DNA of 64,000 bases, from assembly GCA_963819115.1 (NCBI GenBank), contig CAWFUR010000012.1, forward strand, positions 62,001 to 126,000, read 5' to 3'. Origin of the DNA: JACVRW01 sp963819115 (GTDB lineage Bacteria > Actinomycetota > Thermoleophilia > Solirubrobacterales > Thermoleophilaceae). The translations under genes and the position numbers were made by a program. Shown here piece after piece: positions 25,462 through 34,464 of this stretch (the first letter of the stretch is position 1; each line of letters begins with the position of its first letter). Below the pieces are notes generated by a model. That model had not been told where the DNA came from. It did no database searches and worked only from the letters and a program-made list of their open reading frames with translations.

Positions 25462-25778
25462 GCTCTCTCCTTGACTCGTCTCAACGTCTCGCGCAGGTCG
25501 TCGGGGTCCGGCACCGGCGACACGCGGCCGTCGCGCAGGCGATAGCAGCGGCAGTTGAGGCCCATCGGGTCGCCCGGGGCGGGCGGGAACACGTCCTCCC
25601 CGTCGATTCTGATCGTCGGCGATCCGGGGAAGCCCTCGCGCTCCGCCTCCTGGTCGGAGGCGATGTGCCGGAGGACCACCTCCTCGCCGATGCCCTCCTC
25701 GCTCAGGGCCTCGCGCAGGTCGGCCAGCGCCTGCGGATGGGAGGGACAGCCCTCCCACCACAACAGCTCAACCCTCAC
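25458..25778 (-). CDS. Small thioredoxin-like protein (alkylmercury-lyase/glutaredoxin-type fold)
   Basis: A 106-residue protein. It begins MRVELLWWEGCPSHPQAL, the start seen in the DF-type thioredoxin-like family, with one cysteine in the CPSH motif and a Pro-containing loop GSPTIRIDGEDVFPP (the cis-Pro region). The late cysteines CRCYRLRDG could be a second redox or metal pair. It overlaps the cyclophilin by 11 bases and the redoxin by 4. It may act with the redoxin; this is inference. Confidence 0.75.
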   Translation of the reverse strand: MRVELLWWEGCPSHPQALADLREALSEEGIGEEVVLRHIASDQEAEREGFPGSPTIRIDGEDVFPPAPGDPMGLNCRCYRLRDGRVSPVPDPDDLRETLRRVKERA

Positions 25779-26229
25779 GGACCTCCACGCGCTCGATCAG
25801 GGCGTCCTCCACCGGCCGGTCCTGCGCGCCGGTGTCGAGGCCCTCGATCGCGTCCACCGCCTCCATCCCGGAGGTGACCTTGCCGAAGACGGTGTGCTTG
25901 CCGTCCAGCCAGGGCGCCTCGTCCTTGGTCACGATGAAGAACTGGCTGCCGTTCGTGTTCGGGCCGGCGTTGGCCATGGCCAGCGCGCCGCGCACGATCT
26001 TGTGGTCGTTGAACTCGTCCTCGAACGTGTAGCCCGGGCCGCCCGTGCCGGTGCCCTGGGGACACCCCCCCTGGATCATGAAGTCCTTGATCACCCTGTG
26101 GAACACGAGGCCGTCGTAGTAGCCGTTCCCGGAGAGCTTCACGAAGTTCTCCACCGTCTTCGGCGCCTCGTCGGGGTACAGCTCGATCTCGATCGGCCCG
26201 TGATTCGTGTGCATCGTCGCGCTGCTCAT
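25768..26229 (-). CDS. Cyclophilin-type peptidyl-prolyl cis-trans isomerase
   Basis: A 153-residue single-domain cyclophilin. The active-site motif FHRVIKDFMIQGG (catalytic Arg) and GPNTNGSQFFI are intact, followed by WLDGKHTVFGKV. There is no signal peptide, so it is cytoplasmic, and the length is standard. It overlaps the RNA helicase stop by 4 bases, consistent with co-translation. Confidence 0.93.
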   Translation of the reverse strand: MSSATMHTNHGPIEIELYPDEAPKTVENFVKLSGNGYYDGLVFHRVIKDFMIQGGCPQGTGTGGPGYTFEDEFNDHKIVRGALAMANAGPNTNGSQFFIVTKDEAPWLDGKHTVFGKVTSGMEAVDAIEGLDTGAQDRPVEDALIERVEVREG

Positions 26230-27680
26230 GGCCTGCTCGTAACCTCCACCTGTAGCTCTGTGCCCCGGACTGTCTTTCCGCTCACCTTGTCCGCCACCTC
26301 GGTGGCGCGCCCGTCGGGCACCTCCACGAAGCTGAAGCGCTCGAGCACACGGACGTTGCGAACGTCGGCGTTCTCGAGGCGCGTGTTGTCCACCACCGCG
26401 CCCACCACGTCGGCGGGCTTGAGCCCGTCGCGGCGCCCCGCGCCCACCACGAGCTTCGCGTAGGTCGCGCCGTCGCGATCGTGCGGCTTGGTGTGACGTG
26501 GGCGCTTGCGCGGCCGCTCAGTCTCATCCTCCGCCGGAGGCTTCTCGCGCTTCGGGCGCTCGCGTCCCGGCGCGTCCGGCGTCCACTCCTCGAGCGCGCC
26601 GCCGGCATGCCGCTCGATCGCCTCGAGCTCACGCCGCTGCTTGGGTGTGATGAGCGTGATCGCCCGGCCGCTCTCGCCCGCACGGCCCGTGCGCCCGATG
26701 CGGTGCACGTAGATGTCCGGCGAGTTGGGAATGTCGTAGTTCACGACGTGACTCACGCCGGTGATGTCCAGGCCGCGGGCCGCCACGTCGGTGGCGATGA
26801 GCATCCGCTCGCGGCCCGACTTGAAGGCGATCATCACCCCGTCGCGCTGGCCCTGGGACATATCGCCGTGCAGTGCCTTGACCCGCATGCCGCCGTCGCC
26901 CAGCCGGCGCGCCAGGCGGTCCACGCCGATCTTCGTGCGCACGAAGACGATGGCCTGGCGCGGGCGCTCCTGGCTCAGCACCTTCACAAGCGCCTCGGGC
27001 TTCTCGCGGTCGCCGACCTCGAGGTAGAACTGCTCGACCGTGTCGATGGTCAGCGTGGCGGCCTTCACCTTGATCTCCACCGGGTCGTGCATGAATGCGT
27101 CCGCCAGGCGGCGGATCTCGGTGGGGACGGTGGCGCTGAAGAGTGCCGTCTGGCGGCCCATGGGACAGCGCCGGAGAATGGTCTCCACGTCCTCCAGGAA
27201 CCCCAGGTCGAGCATCTCGTCGGCCTCGTCGAGGATCACGTAGCGCGCTCCGTCGAGGTACAGGTGGTGCCGGTTGATCATGTCGAGCACGCGGCCCACG
27301 GTGCCCACCACCACCTGCGCGCCCTGCCCCAGTCGCGCCGCCTGGTCCCGGATCGGCGCGCCCCCGAAGATGGCCACCACGTCCACGCCGCGGCCCTCGC
27401 CGTAGGCGCGCAGCGCCTGGGTCACCTGGATGCACAGCTCCCGGGTGGGGGTGAGCACGATCGCCTGGACGCTCGGATCCTCGGGATCGATGTAGTCCAC
27501 CATCGGCAGGCCGAACGCGGCGGTCTTCCCGGTGCCGGTCTGAGCCTGGCCGATCACGTCGCGTCCCTCGAGCAGCGGCGGGATGGTCTGCTCCTGGATC
27601 GGAGTCGGGTCCTTGTAGCCCAGATGAGCGAGCGATTCCAGCGTGGACTTGGAGAGTCCGAGTTCGGCGAAGGTGGCCAT
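26226..27680 (-). CDS. DEAD-box RNA helicase with C-terminal DbpA-type RNA-binding domain
   Basis: A 484-residue helicase. The ATG giving MATFAELGLSKSTLESL matches the family start; longer readings run into the promoter region. Motifs in order are the Q motif (GYKDPTPIQEQTIPPL), AQTGTGKT, PTRELCIQ, DEAD (ILDEADEMLDLGF), SAT, RGLDI and HRIGRTGR. A charged linker (ERPKREKPPAEDETERPRKR) leads to a C-terminal RRM-like DbpA domain (AKLVVGAGRRDGLKPADVVG). It resembles DeaD/CsdA-type ribosome-assembly and mRNA-unfolding helicases. It leads a four-gene overlapping block. Confidence 0.92.
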   Translation of the reverse strand: MATFAELGLSKSTLESLAHLGYKDPTPIQEQTIPPLLEGRDVIGQAQTGTGKTAAFGLPMVDYIDPEDPSVQAIVLTPTRELCIQVTQALRAYGEGRGVDVVAIFGGAPIRDQAARLGQGAQVVVGTVGRVLDMINRHHLYLDGARYVILDEADEMLDLGFLEDVETILRRCPMGRQTALFSATVPTEIRRLADAFMHDPVEIKVKAATLTIDTVEQFYLEVGDREKPEALVKVLSQERPRQAIVFVRTKIGVDRLARRLGDGGMRVKALHGDMSQGQRDGVMIAFKSGRERMLIATDVAARGLDITGVSHVVNYDIPNSPDIYVHRIGRTGRAGESGRAITLITPKQRRELEAIERHAGGALEEWTPDAPGRERPKREKPPAEDETERPRKRPRHTKPHDRDGATYAKLVVGAGRRDGLKPADVVGAVVDNTRLENADVRNVRVLERFSFVEVPDGRATEVADKVSGKTVRGTELQVEVTSRP

Positions 27681-27753
27681 GCGGCGTTTGAGACTACTCG
27701 GCGGCGCTTGCAGCGCAGCGCCGTATCCCCCCATCGTGCGAGAGCATGGGGGC

Positions 27754-29133
27754 GTGAGCCGCGCTCGCCAACGCAATCTTCTGCTCGGCACGGCAACGGC
27801 GCTGGGATCGGTCGCCGCGATCACGGGGCTGATCTTCGGGCTCCGGGAGCTGGTGCCCGTGGTGTCCACGGGCGTCGTCTACCTGCTGGCGGTGCTGCTT
27901 GTCTCGAGCTACTGGGGCCTGTGGATGGGACTCGGCACCGCGGTGCTCAGCGCGCTGGCCTTCAACTTCTTTCACATCCCGCCCACCGGACGGTTCACGA
28001 TCGCCGACGACCGCAACTGGGTCGCGCTCGTGACCTTCCTCGTCGCGGCACTGGTCACGAGCAGTCTCGCGGGGGCCGCCCGCAGCCGCGCCGAGGAGGC
28101 CGACCGCCGCCGGAAGGAGGCCGACCTGTCCGCGGAGCTCGCGCGCGTGCTGCTCAGCGGATCGAGTGTGGAGGAATCGCTGCGCTCCGCGAGCCAGCGC
28201 ATCGCCAGGACGTTCGACCTGCCCTCGGTGGCCATCGAGCTCGGCTGGGTGGACAGCGACCAGCGCCGGCGCGCGCTCCCGCTGATCGTGGAGGGCAGCC
28301 GCATCGGCACCGTGCTGGTGCCCTCCGACACCGACCCGGAGGTGCTCGACGCGCTCCAGGACCGCGTGATTCCAGGCCTGGAGACCTTGGTGGCCGCCGT
28401 GCGCAGGCGCGAGGAGCTCGAGTCCCAGGTGATCGAGACGAAGGCGCTGAGACGCTCGAATGTGGTGAAGACCACGATCCTGCGCTCGGTCTCCCACGAC
28501 CTCCGCTCTCCCCTCACGGCGATCACGGCCGCCGCGGGCGGCCTAGGGTCGGACACGCTGACCGAGGAGGAGCGGCGTGAGCTGGCCTCCGTGATCAGCA
28601 CGGAGAGTGGGCGCCTCTCGCGCATGGTGGACAACCTGCTCGACCTCAGCCGGCTCCAGGCCGGAGGGGTGCATCCGCGCCAGGACTGGATCGGGGTGGA
28701 CGAGGTGATCCGCGCGGCCATCGCCACCGTGCCCTCGCCTCCCGCCGGCTTCGACCTCCAGCTCGACCCCGAGCTGCCGGCGGTGAACGCCGACGCCGAG
28801 CAGCTCGAGCGGGCATTGGCCAACGTGCTGGAGAACGCGGTCCGCGTGGCCGGAGAGGATCCGGTGGCGGTCCGCGCGCGGGTGACGAACCATCAGGTCC
28901 TGATCCGGATCTCCGACCACGGTCCCGGGATCGCCAAGGGGGATCTCGAGCGGGTGTTCGAGCCGTTCCTCCGGGCATCCGGCGAGGACGGGTCCGGGTC
29001 CGGTCTCGGGCTCGCCATCGCGCGCGGCTTCCTGGAGGCGAACGGAGGCAGGATCAGGGCCGAGTCGCTGCCCGGCCAGGGCGCGAGCTTCGTGATCCAC
29101 CTGCCGCTGGACGCGGGCGCGGACACGCCATGA
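27754..29133 (+). CDS. kdpD: Histidine-kinase half of a split KdpD sensor
   Basis: A 459-residue membrane kinase equal to the C-terminal half of KdpD. Four TM segments of the DUF4118 type (GTATALGSVAAITGLIFGL to LVTFLVAALVTSSLAG) lead into a GAF-like region, then HisKA with H248 in SVSHDLRSPLTAI and an ATPase domain (LENAVRV, ISDHGPGI, GSGLGLAI). The KdpD-type N-terminal sensor/Usp domains are absent here and encoded separately at 34465-35577. The GTG at 27754 is my choice; GTG 27736 is an alternative. ATGA overlap with the response regulator shows coupling. The kinase should phosphorylate KdpE under potassium limitation. Confidence 0.88.
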   Translation: MSRARQRNLLLGTATALGSVAAITGLIFGLRELVPVVSTGVVYLLAVLLVSSYWGLWMGLGTAVLSALAFNFFHIPPTGRFTIADDRNWVALVTFLVAALVTSSLAGAARSRAEEADRRRKEADLSAELARVLLSGSSVEESLRSASQRIARTFDLPSVAIELGWVDSDQRRRALPLIVEGSRIGTVLVPSDTDPEVLDALQDRVIPGLETLVAAVRRREELESQVIETKALRRSNVVKTTILRSVSHDLRSPLTAITAAAGGLGSDTLTEEERRELASVISTESGRLSRMVDNLLDLSRLQAGGVHPRQDWIGVDEVIRAAIATVPSPPAGFDLQLDPELPAVNADAEQLERALANVLENAVRVAGEDPVAVRARVTNHQVLIRISDHGPGIAKGDLERVFEPFLRASGEDGSGSGLGLAIARGFLEANGGRIRAESLPGQGASFVIHLPLDAGADTP

Positions 29134-29813
29134 GCGACGAGCGGGTGCTCGTGGTGGACGACGAGCGCCAGATCCTCCGCGCGCTGCGGATCATCCTGCG
29201 CGACGCGGGATTCGAGGTGGCCACCGCGGACACCGCCCAGGAGGCGCTGGACGCTCTCGCGGTCCGTCCTCCCGATGCGGCGATCATCGACCTGATCCTC
29301 CCGGACGGGAACGGCGTGGACATCTGCCGCTCGATCCGCGAGTGGAGCGAGATGCCGGTGATCGTCCTGTCCGCGGTGGGGGAGGAGGCGGAGAAGGTCC
29401 GAGCGCTGGAGGCGGGCGCGGACGACTACGTGACCAAGCCCTTCGGGCCCGACGAGCTGATCGCTCGCCTCCGGGCTGCGCTCCGGCGGGCCAAGAAGGG
29501 CGCCCAGGACGAGCCCGTGCTGAGCGCGCCAGGGCTGGAGCTCGACCTGGCCGCGCACCGGGTGGCGGTGGATGGGCAGGAGGTGCACCTCACCCCCACC
29601 GAGTACGAGCTGCTCCGGGTGCTCATGCAGCGCCGCGGCCGGCTGATGACCCACCGCGCCCTGCTCGCGGAGGTATGGGGCCCGGGATACGTGGAGGACA
29701 CCCAGGTCCTGCGCGTGCACGTGGCCAACCTCCGGCGCAAGATCGAGGCCGAGCCCGCCACGCCGCGCTACGTGGTGACCGATCCGGGCGTGGGCTACCG
29801 CTTCGCCGTCTGA
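29130..29813 (+). CDS. kdpE: Response regulator KdpE (OmpR family)
   Basis: A 227-residue two-domain regulator. The receiver has the acidic pair Asp10/Asp11, phospho-acceptor Asp54 (IIDLILPDG), and Lys103 (VTKPF). The winged-helix OmpR-type domain (LTPTEYELLRVLMQRRGRL, TQVLRVHVANLRRKIE, GVGYRF) follows. It activates the kdp structural genes in characterised systems. It overlaps the kinase stop (ATGA), and the potential target promoter is the 84-base gap that follows, although no repeat I could name as a KdpE box is evident there. Confidence 0.93.
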   Translation: MSDERVLVVDDERQILRALRIILRDAGFEVATADTAQEALDALAVRPPDAAIIDLILPDGNGVDICRSIREWSEMPVIVLSAVGEEAEKVRALEAGADDYVTKPFGPDELIARLRAALRRAKKGAQDEPVLSAPGLELDLAAHRVAVDGQEVHLTPTEYELLRVLMQRRGRLMTHRALLAEVWGPGYVEDTQVLRVHVANLRRKIEAEPATPRYVVTDPGVGYRFAV

Positions 29814-29897
29814 GCGCCCCTCTTCACGACATCTTTAGGGCGGCGCGGCGGATCTTCATGTCTCCTTGACGGCGCCGATCCGATGCTGGCTACAGCC

Positions 29898-29978
29898 ATG
29901 GACGCCGTCGCCATCCTCGTAGGGCTAGCGGTCCTCGCCGCGATGTTCCTCGTGCTGAAGGGCCTCGACCGGGTATGA
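29898..29978 (+). CDS. Tiny membrane peptide preceding KdpF (26 aa)
   Basis: A 26-codon frame encoding a single hydrophobic helix ending in KGLDRV. An in-frame upstream ATG at 29883 would make it 31 residues. Its stop overlaps the kdpF start as ATGA. Small peptides with one helix and a terminal (K/R)G-x-(D/E)R-hydrophobic motif occur upstream of kdpF in many kdp operons as I recall them, so this is probably a real second small subunit or a leader peptide. Function unknown. Confidence 0.6.
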   Translation: MDAVAILVGLAVLAAMFLVLKGLDRV

Positions 29979-30064
29979 GCACCGCGGAGCTCTTCGGCCT
30001 GATCGTTTCGCTGCTGGTCTTCGGCTACCTGCTCTACGCCCTTCTGCGCGGTGAGCGGCTGTGA
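29975..30064 (+). CDS. kdpF: KdpF, small subunit of the potassium-transporting ATPase
   Basis: A 29-residue single-TM peptide (ELFGLIVSLLVFGYLLYALL followed by RGERL) with the GYL-YAL core characteristic of KdpF, the lipid-like stabiliser of the KdpABC complex. It overlaps the previous peptide (ATGA) and kdpA (GTGA), so all three are translationally coupled. Confidence 0.88.
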   Translation: MSTAELFGLIVSLLVFGYLLYALLRGERL

Positions 30065-31818
30065 CCGCCCAGGGCTGGCTCCAGATCGCCCTCTACCTGG
30101 CGGTGCTCACGGCGCTCACGCCGGTCCTGGGCGCGTACATCGCGCGCGTCTACCAGGGCGAGCACGTGGCCCTCGAGCGCGTGCTTGGCCCGGTCGAGCG
30201 CCTGACCTACCGCGCGCTGCGCACCGACCCGGAGCGACAGCAGGACTGGAAGGAATACGCGCGCACGACGCTCGTGTTCAGCGCGCTCTTCTTCGTCGCC
30301 CTGTTCGTGATCCTCCGCACCCAGGGGATTCACCCCTTCAACCCGGAGGGCTTCCACTCGGCGCCCTGGGACGTGTCCTTCAACACCGCGACCTCGTTCG
30401 TGACCAACACGAACTGGCAGTTCTACGGGGGCGAGACCACGCTCACGTACTTCTCACAGATGGCGGGGCTGGGGGTGCAGAACTTCGTGTCGGCCGCGGT
30501 GGGCATGGCGGTGCTCGCCGCGGTCATCCGCGGCTTCGCCAGTCGCGGGGCGAAGGAGCTCGGGAACTTCTGGCAGGACGTGACCCGCACCCTGCTGTAC
30601 ATCCTGCTTCCCCTGTCCCTGGTCGGCGCGCTCGTGCTCGTCTCGCAGGGGGCGATCCAGACGCTCGGCGGCTATGTGACCGCCACGACCCTTCAGGGCG
30701 CCGATCAGACGCTCGCGCTCGGGCCGGCCGCCTCGCAGATCGCCATCAAGCAGCTGGGCACCAACGGCGGTGGCTTCTTCTCCGTGAACAGCGCGATGCC
30801 GTTCGAGAACCCCACGACCTTCTCGAACTTCGTCGAGGTGCTGTTCATCCTGCTCATCCCGGCCGCACTGACCGCGACGTTCGGGCGCATGGTCGGCAAC
30901 CGCCGCCAGGGCTGGGCGCTGTACGCGGCGATGGCGGTGATGATGGTGGGGGGCGTCGTGGTGGCCTACGCCGCGGAGCAGAACGGTTCGCCGGCGGAGA
31001 AGGCGGCCAACGTGTCGGTGGCCTCCGCCGATGGCACCACGGGCGGCAACCTCGAGGGCAAGGAGCAGCGCTTCGGCATCGCGAACAGCGCGCTCTGGGC
31101 CACGGTCACCACCGACGCCTCGAACGGCTCGGTGAACTCGGCCCACGACTCCTACACCGGCATTGGCGGAAGCGTTCCGCTCATCAACATGATGACCGGC
31201 GAGGTGATCTTCGGCGGGGTCGGCTCGGGGCTCTACGGGATGCTCCTCATGGTCCTGCTCGCGGTGTTCATCGCCGGGCTGATGGTGGGCCGCACGCCGG
31301 AGTACCTCGGCAAGAAGGTCGAGGCGCGCGAGGTGAAGCTCGTGCTGATCGGGGTGCTGGCCGTGCCGCTCGGCGTGCTCATCGCCACCGCGCTGTCGAT
31401 CGCGACCAAGTACGGCGCACCATCGATCTACAACTCCGGGCCGCAGGGATTCTCCGAGACCCTCTACGCCTACACCTCGCAGACGAACAACAACGGCTCG
31501 GCCTTCGCCGGGTTCACCGGCTTCGTGCAGCCGAACGCCCCGGGCAACGTGGGTGCGTTCGGAATCACCTTCGCCGACCTTCTCGGCGGCGTGGCCATGT
31601 TCGCCGGCCGCTTCATTCCGCTGCTCGCGGCGCTCGCCGTCGCGGGGTCGCTGGCCACCAAGCGGGTCGCCCCGGCCGGCGCCGGGACCTTCAGGACGGA
31701 CACGCCCACGTTCGTGTTCCTGCTCATCTCGGTGGTGGTCATCGTCGGCGCGCTCACCTTCTTCCCCGCCCTGCTCCTCGGCCCGGTCGTCCAGGGCCTG
31801 ACCCCCCAGCTCTTCTGA
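30061..31818 (+). CDS. kdpA: KdpA, potassium-channel-like subunit of the Kdp ATPase
   Basis: A 585-residue polytopic protein that binds and translocates K+. The selectivity-filter-like loops are visible: SFVTNTNWQFYGGE, IKQLGTNGGGFFSVNSAMPF (with the conserved GTNGGG), and later loops TYTSQTNNNGSAF-like and EVIFGGVGSGLYGM. The length matches the family (about 560-600). The GTG start overlaps the kdpF stop. Confidence 0.95.
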   Translation: MTAQGWLQIALYLAVLTALTPVLGAYIARVYQGEHVALERVLGPVERLTYRALRTDPERQQDWKEYARTTLVFSALFFVALFVILRTQGIHPFNPEGFHSAPWDVSFNTATSFVTNTNWQFYGGETTLTYFSQMAGLGVQNFVSAAVGMAVLAAVIRGFASRGAKELGNFWQDVTRTLLYILLPLSLVGALVLVSQGAIQTLGGYVTATTLQGADQTLALGPAASQIAIKQLGTNGGGFFSVNSAMPFENPTTFSNFVEVLFILLIPAALTATFGRMVGNRRQGWALYAAMAVMMVGGVVVAYAAEQNGSPAEKAANVSVASADGTTGGNLEGKEQRFGIANSALWATVTTDASNGSVNSAHDSYTGIGGSVPLINMMTGEVIFGGVGSGLYGMLLMVLLAVFIAGLMVGRTPEYLGKKVEAREVKLVLIGVLAVPLGVLIATALSIATKYGAPSIYNSGPQGFSETLYAYTSQTNNNGSAFAGFTGFVQPNAPGNVGAFGITFADLLGGVAMFAGRFIPLLAALAVAGSLATKRVAPAGAGTFRTDTPTFVFLLISVVVIVGALTFFPALLLGPVVQGLTPQLF

Positions 31819-31819
31819 C

Positions 31820-32404
31820 ATGCGCCGCGACCTGATCACATCCGCACTCGCGATCGTCGTCTTCACGGTCCTCTTCGGGCTCGTGTACCCGCTGGCCACC
31901 ACCGGCATCTCGCAGGTGGTGTTCGCGAGCAACGCGGACGGGAGCCAGATCAAACGGGACGGCAGGGTGGTGGGCTCGAAGCTGATCGGGCAGGACTTCA
32001 AGAACGACGCGCGCTACTTCCAGTCGCGGCCGTCGGTCACCGGCTACAACCCGGCGGGCACCTTCTTCAACAACCTCGGCCCGAACGAGAGGGCCCTTCG
32101 CGACCTCTTCAGGAAGAACCTCGCCGCCTATCTGAAGCGCGAGCGGCCGTACAGCCCGAGGTTGACGGTGCGCGACGTTCCCGTCGACGCGGTGACCACG
32201 TCGGCCTCCGGCGTGGACCCGCACATCTCCGAGGCCAACGCCCGCATCCAGGCTCAGCGAGTGGCGAAGGTGCGCGGACTCCCCGTGGCCCGCGTGAACG
32301 ACCTGATCGACCAGAACACGGACGGCCGCCGGCTCGGCTTCCTCGGCGAGCCCGGCGTGAACGTGCTCGAGCTGAACCTGGCCCTCGACCGGGAGGGCTC
32401 CTGA
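31820..32404 (+). CDS. kdpC: KdpC, accessory subunit of the Kdp ATPase
   Basis: A 194-residue protein with one N-terminal TM helix (LITSALAIVVFTVLFGLVYPL) and the KdpC signature region LIGQDFKNDARYFQSRPS, then GYNPAGTFFNNLGP and DPHISEANARIQAQRVAKVR. It assists the high-affinity K+ pump. It lies between kdpA and kdpB, whereas the classical operon has kdpB in the middle. It is 1 base from kdpA and 3 bases from kdpB. Confidence 0.94.
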   Translation: MRRDLITSALAIVVFTVLFGLVYPLATTGISQVVFASNADGSQIKRDGRVVGSKLIGQDFKNDARYFQSRPSVTGYNPAGTFFNNLGPNERALRDLFRKNLAAYLKRERPYSPRLTVRDVPVDAVTTSASGVDPHISEANARIQAQRVAKVRGLPVARVNDLIDQNTDGRRLGFLGEPGVNVLELNLALDREGS

Positions 32405-32407
32405 AAC

Positions 32408-34444
32408 ATGCTCGACCTGCAGACACTGCGTTCGGCCCTGTTGGAGAGCCTCACGAAGCTCGATCCACGCCACCAGATCCGCAACCCGGTGATGTTCGTG
32501 GTCGAGATCGGCGCGCTGATCACCACGATCGGCTGGCTGATCCAGGCCTTCGGCGGCTCCCCGCTGGGCGGCGGCGACGAGCCCGCCTGGTTCAGCTTCA
32601 CGGTGGGCGTCTGGCTGTGGCTCACCGTCGTCTTCGCGAATCTGGCCGAGGCCCTGGCCGAGGGCCGCGGCAAGGCCCAGGCGAAGGCGCTCCGGGCGAT
32701 GCGCACGGAGACCGTGGCCCGGATGCGGGACGGCGGCGAGAAGCCGGCCTCCGAGCTTCAGCGCGGCGACGTGGTGGCGGTGGAGGCGGGCGAGCTGATC
32801 CCCGGCGACGGCACGGTGATCGAGGGCATCGCCTCCGTGGACGAGTCCGCCATCACGGGCGAGTCCGCGCCGGTGATCCGCGAGTCCGGCGGGGACCGCA
32901 GCGCGGTGACCGGAGGCACACGGGTGCTGTCGGACCGCATCCTCGTGGAGATCACGCAGGAGCCGGGTGGGAGCTTCCTCGACCGCATGATCGCGCTGGT
33001 CGAGGGTGCCGAGCGCCGCAAGACCCCGAACGAGATCGCCCTCGGGATCCTGCTCGCGGGCATGACCCTCATCTTCCTGGTGGTGGTGGTGACCCTGCGG
33101 CCGTTCGCCGAGTTCGCGAACACCTCCGCGTCCGTGGTCACCCTGATCGCGCTGCTCGTGTCGCTGATCCCGACCACGATCGGAGCGCTGCTGTCGGCCA
33201 TCGGCATCGCGGGCATGGACCGGCTCGTGCGGCGCAACGTCCTGGCGCTGTCCGGCCGCTCGGTGGAGGCCTCGGGCGACGTGGACGTGCTCCTCCTGGA
33301 CAAGACCGGGACGATCACGCTCGGCAACCGCCAGGCCACGGAGTTCCTTCCCATGCCCGGAGTCGAGGACTCCGCGCTCGCGGAGGCGGCGCAGATGGCG
33401 TCGCTGGCCGACGAGACCCCCGAGGGCCGCTCGATCGTGGTCCTGGCCAAGCAGTACGGGCTGCGCGAGCACCACTTCGATCCCTCCGCCCGCTTCGTGC
33501 CCTTCAGCGCCGAGACCCGCATGAGCGGAGTGGACTACGACGAGACGCGCCTGCGCAAGGGCGCGGGCGACGCGATCATCCACTTCGTGAGCGCCGAGGG
33601 CGGGCGGGCGCCGGCGGAGCTGAAGGCCACCATCGACCGGGTGGCCCGCGAGGGGGGCACGCCCCTGGCGGTGGCGCGCGACAGCCAGGTGCTCGGGGTC
33701 GTCTACCTGAAGGACGTGGTGAAGGAGGGGATCCGGTCCCGCTTCGACCAGCTCCGGGCGATGGGCATCCAGACGGTGATGATCACGGGCGACAACCCGC
33801 TCACCGCGGCCAAGATCGCGGACGAGTCGGGCGTGGACGACTTCCTCGCCGAGGCCACCCCGGAGCGCAAGCTCGAGCTGATCCGCGAGCGCCAGCGCGA
33901 CGGCCAGCTCGTGGCCATGACCGGCGACGGCACGAACGACGCCCCGGCCCTCGCTCAGGCCGACGTGGGGGTGGCCATGAACACCGGCACCCAGGCCGCG
34001 CGCGAGGCGGGGAACATGGTGGACCTCGACTCGAATCCGACGAAGCTGATCGAGATCGTGGAGATCGGCAAGCAGCTCCTGATCACCCGCGGCGCCCTCA
34101 CCACGTTCTCGGTGGCGAATGACGTGGCCAAGTACTTCGCGATCCTGCCCGCGATCTTCGCCTCGACCTACGCGGCCGCCGGGGACTCCACGGGGCCGCT
34201 GGACAGGCTCAACATCATGAATCTGGGCTCGGCCCAGTCGGCGATCATCTCAGCGATCGTCTTCAACGCGCTGATCATTCCGCTGCTGGTGCCCCTGGCC
34301 CTGCGCGGCGTGCGCTACCGCCCGGTGGGCGCCACGGCCCTGCTGCGGCGCAACCTCCTGATCTACGGCGTGGGCGGCGTGATCGCGCCCTTCATCGGCA
34401 TCAAGCTCGTGGACCTATTGGTCCACAACGTCCTCGGCGCCTGA
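32408..34444 (+). CDS. kdpB: KdpB, P-type ATPase catalytic subunit
   Basis: A 678-residue P-type ATPase. It shows the actuator motif TGES (150-153; its Ser is the inhibitory phosphorylation site in E. coli KdpB), the phosphorylation motif DKTGTIT (Asp298), and GDGTNDAPAL with VAMNTGTQAAREAGNMVDLD in the hinge. The potassium-pump-specific C-terminus (LNIMNLGSAQSAIISAIVFN) is present. The length is normal. It energises K+ uptake with KdpA and KdpC. Confidence 0.96.
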   Translation: MLDLQTLRSALLESLTKLDPRHQIRNPVMFVVEIGALITTIGWLIQAFGGSPLGGGDEPAWFSFTVGVWLWLTVVFANLAEALAEGRGKAQAKALRAMRTETVARMRDGGEKPASELQRGDVVAVEAGELIPGDGTVIEGIASVDESAITGESAPVIRESGGDRSAVTGGTRVLSDRILVEITQEPGGSFLDRMIALVEGAERRKTPNEIALGILLAGMTLIFLVVVVTLRPFAEFANTSASVVTLIALLVSLIPTTIGALLSAIGIAGMDRLVRRNVLALSGRSVEASGDVDVLLLDKTGTITLGNRQATEFLPMPGVEDSALAEAAQMASLADETPEGRSIVVLAKQYGLREHHFDPSARFVPFSAETRMSGVDYDETRLRKGAGDAIIHFVSAEGGRAPAELKATIDRVAREGGTPLAVARDSQVLGVVYLKDVVKEGIRSRFDQLRAMGIQTVMITGDNPLTAAKIADESGVDDFLAEATPERKLELIRERQRDGQLVAMTGDGTNDAPALAQADVGVAMNTGTQAAREAGNMVDLDSNPTKLIEIVEIGKQLLITRGALTTFSVANDVAKYFAILPAIFASTYAAAGDSTGPLDRLNIMNLGSAQSAIISAIVFNALIIPLLVPLALRGVRYRPVGATALLRRNLLIYGVGGVIAPFIGIKLVDLLVHNVLGA

Positions 34445-34464
34445 GCCCGCGCCACAATCCCGGC

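Noticed and set aside
29814..29897. KdpE operator or clear sigma-70 promoter before the kdp structural genes
   Set aside because: A TTGACG-like hexamer is present, but no convincing -10 at proper spacing and no repeat I can name as a KdpE box; left unannotated.
30454..32001. A 515-aa minus-strand frame opposite kdpA
   Set aside because: Shadow of the kdpA frame; low-complexity Arg/Glu/His-rich translation with no recognisable domain.
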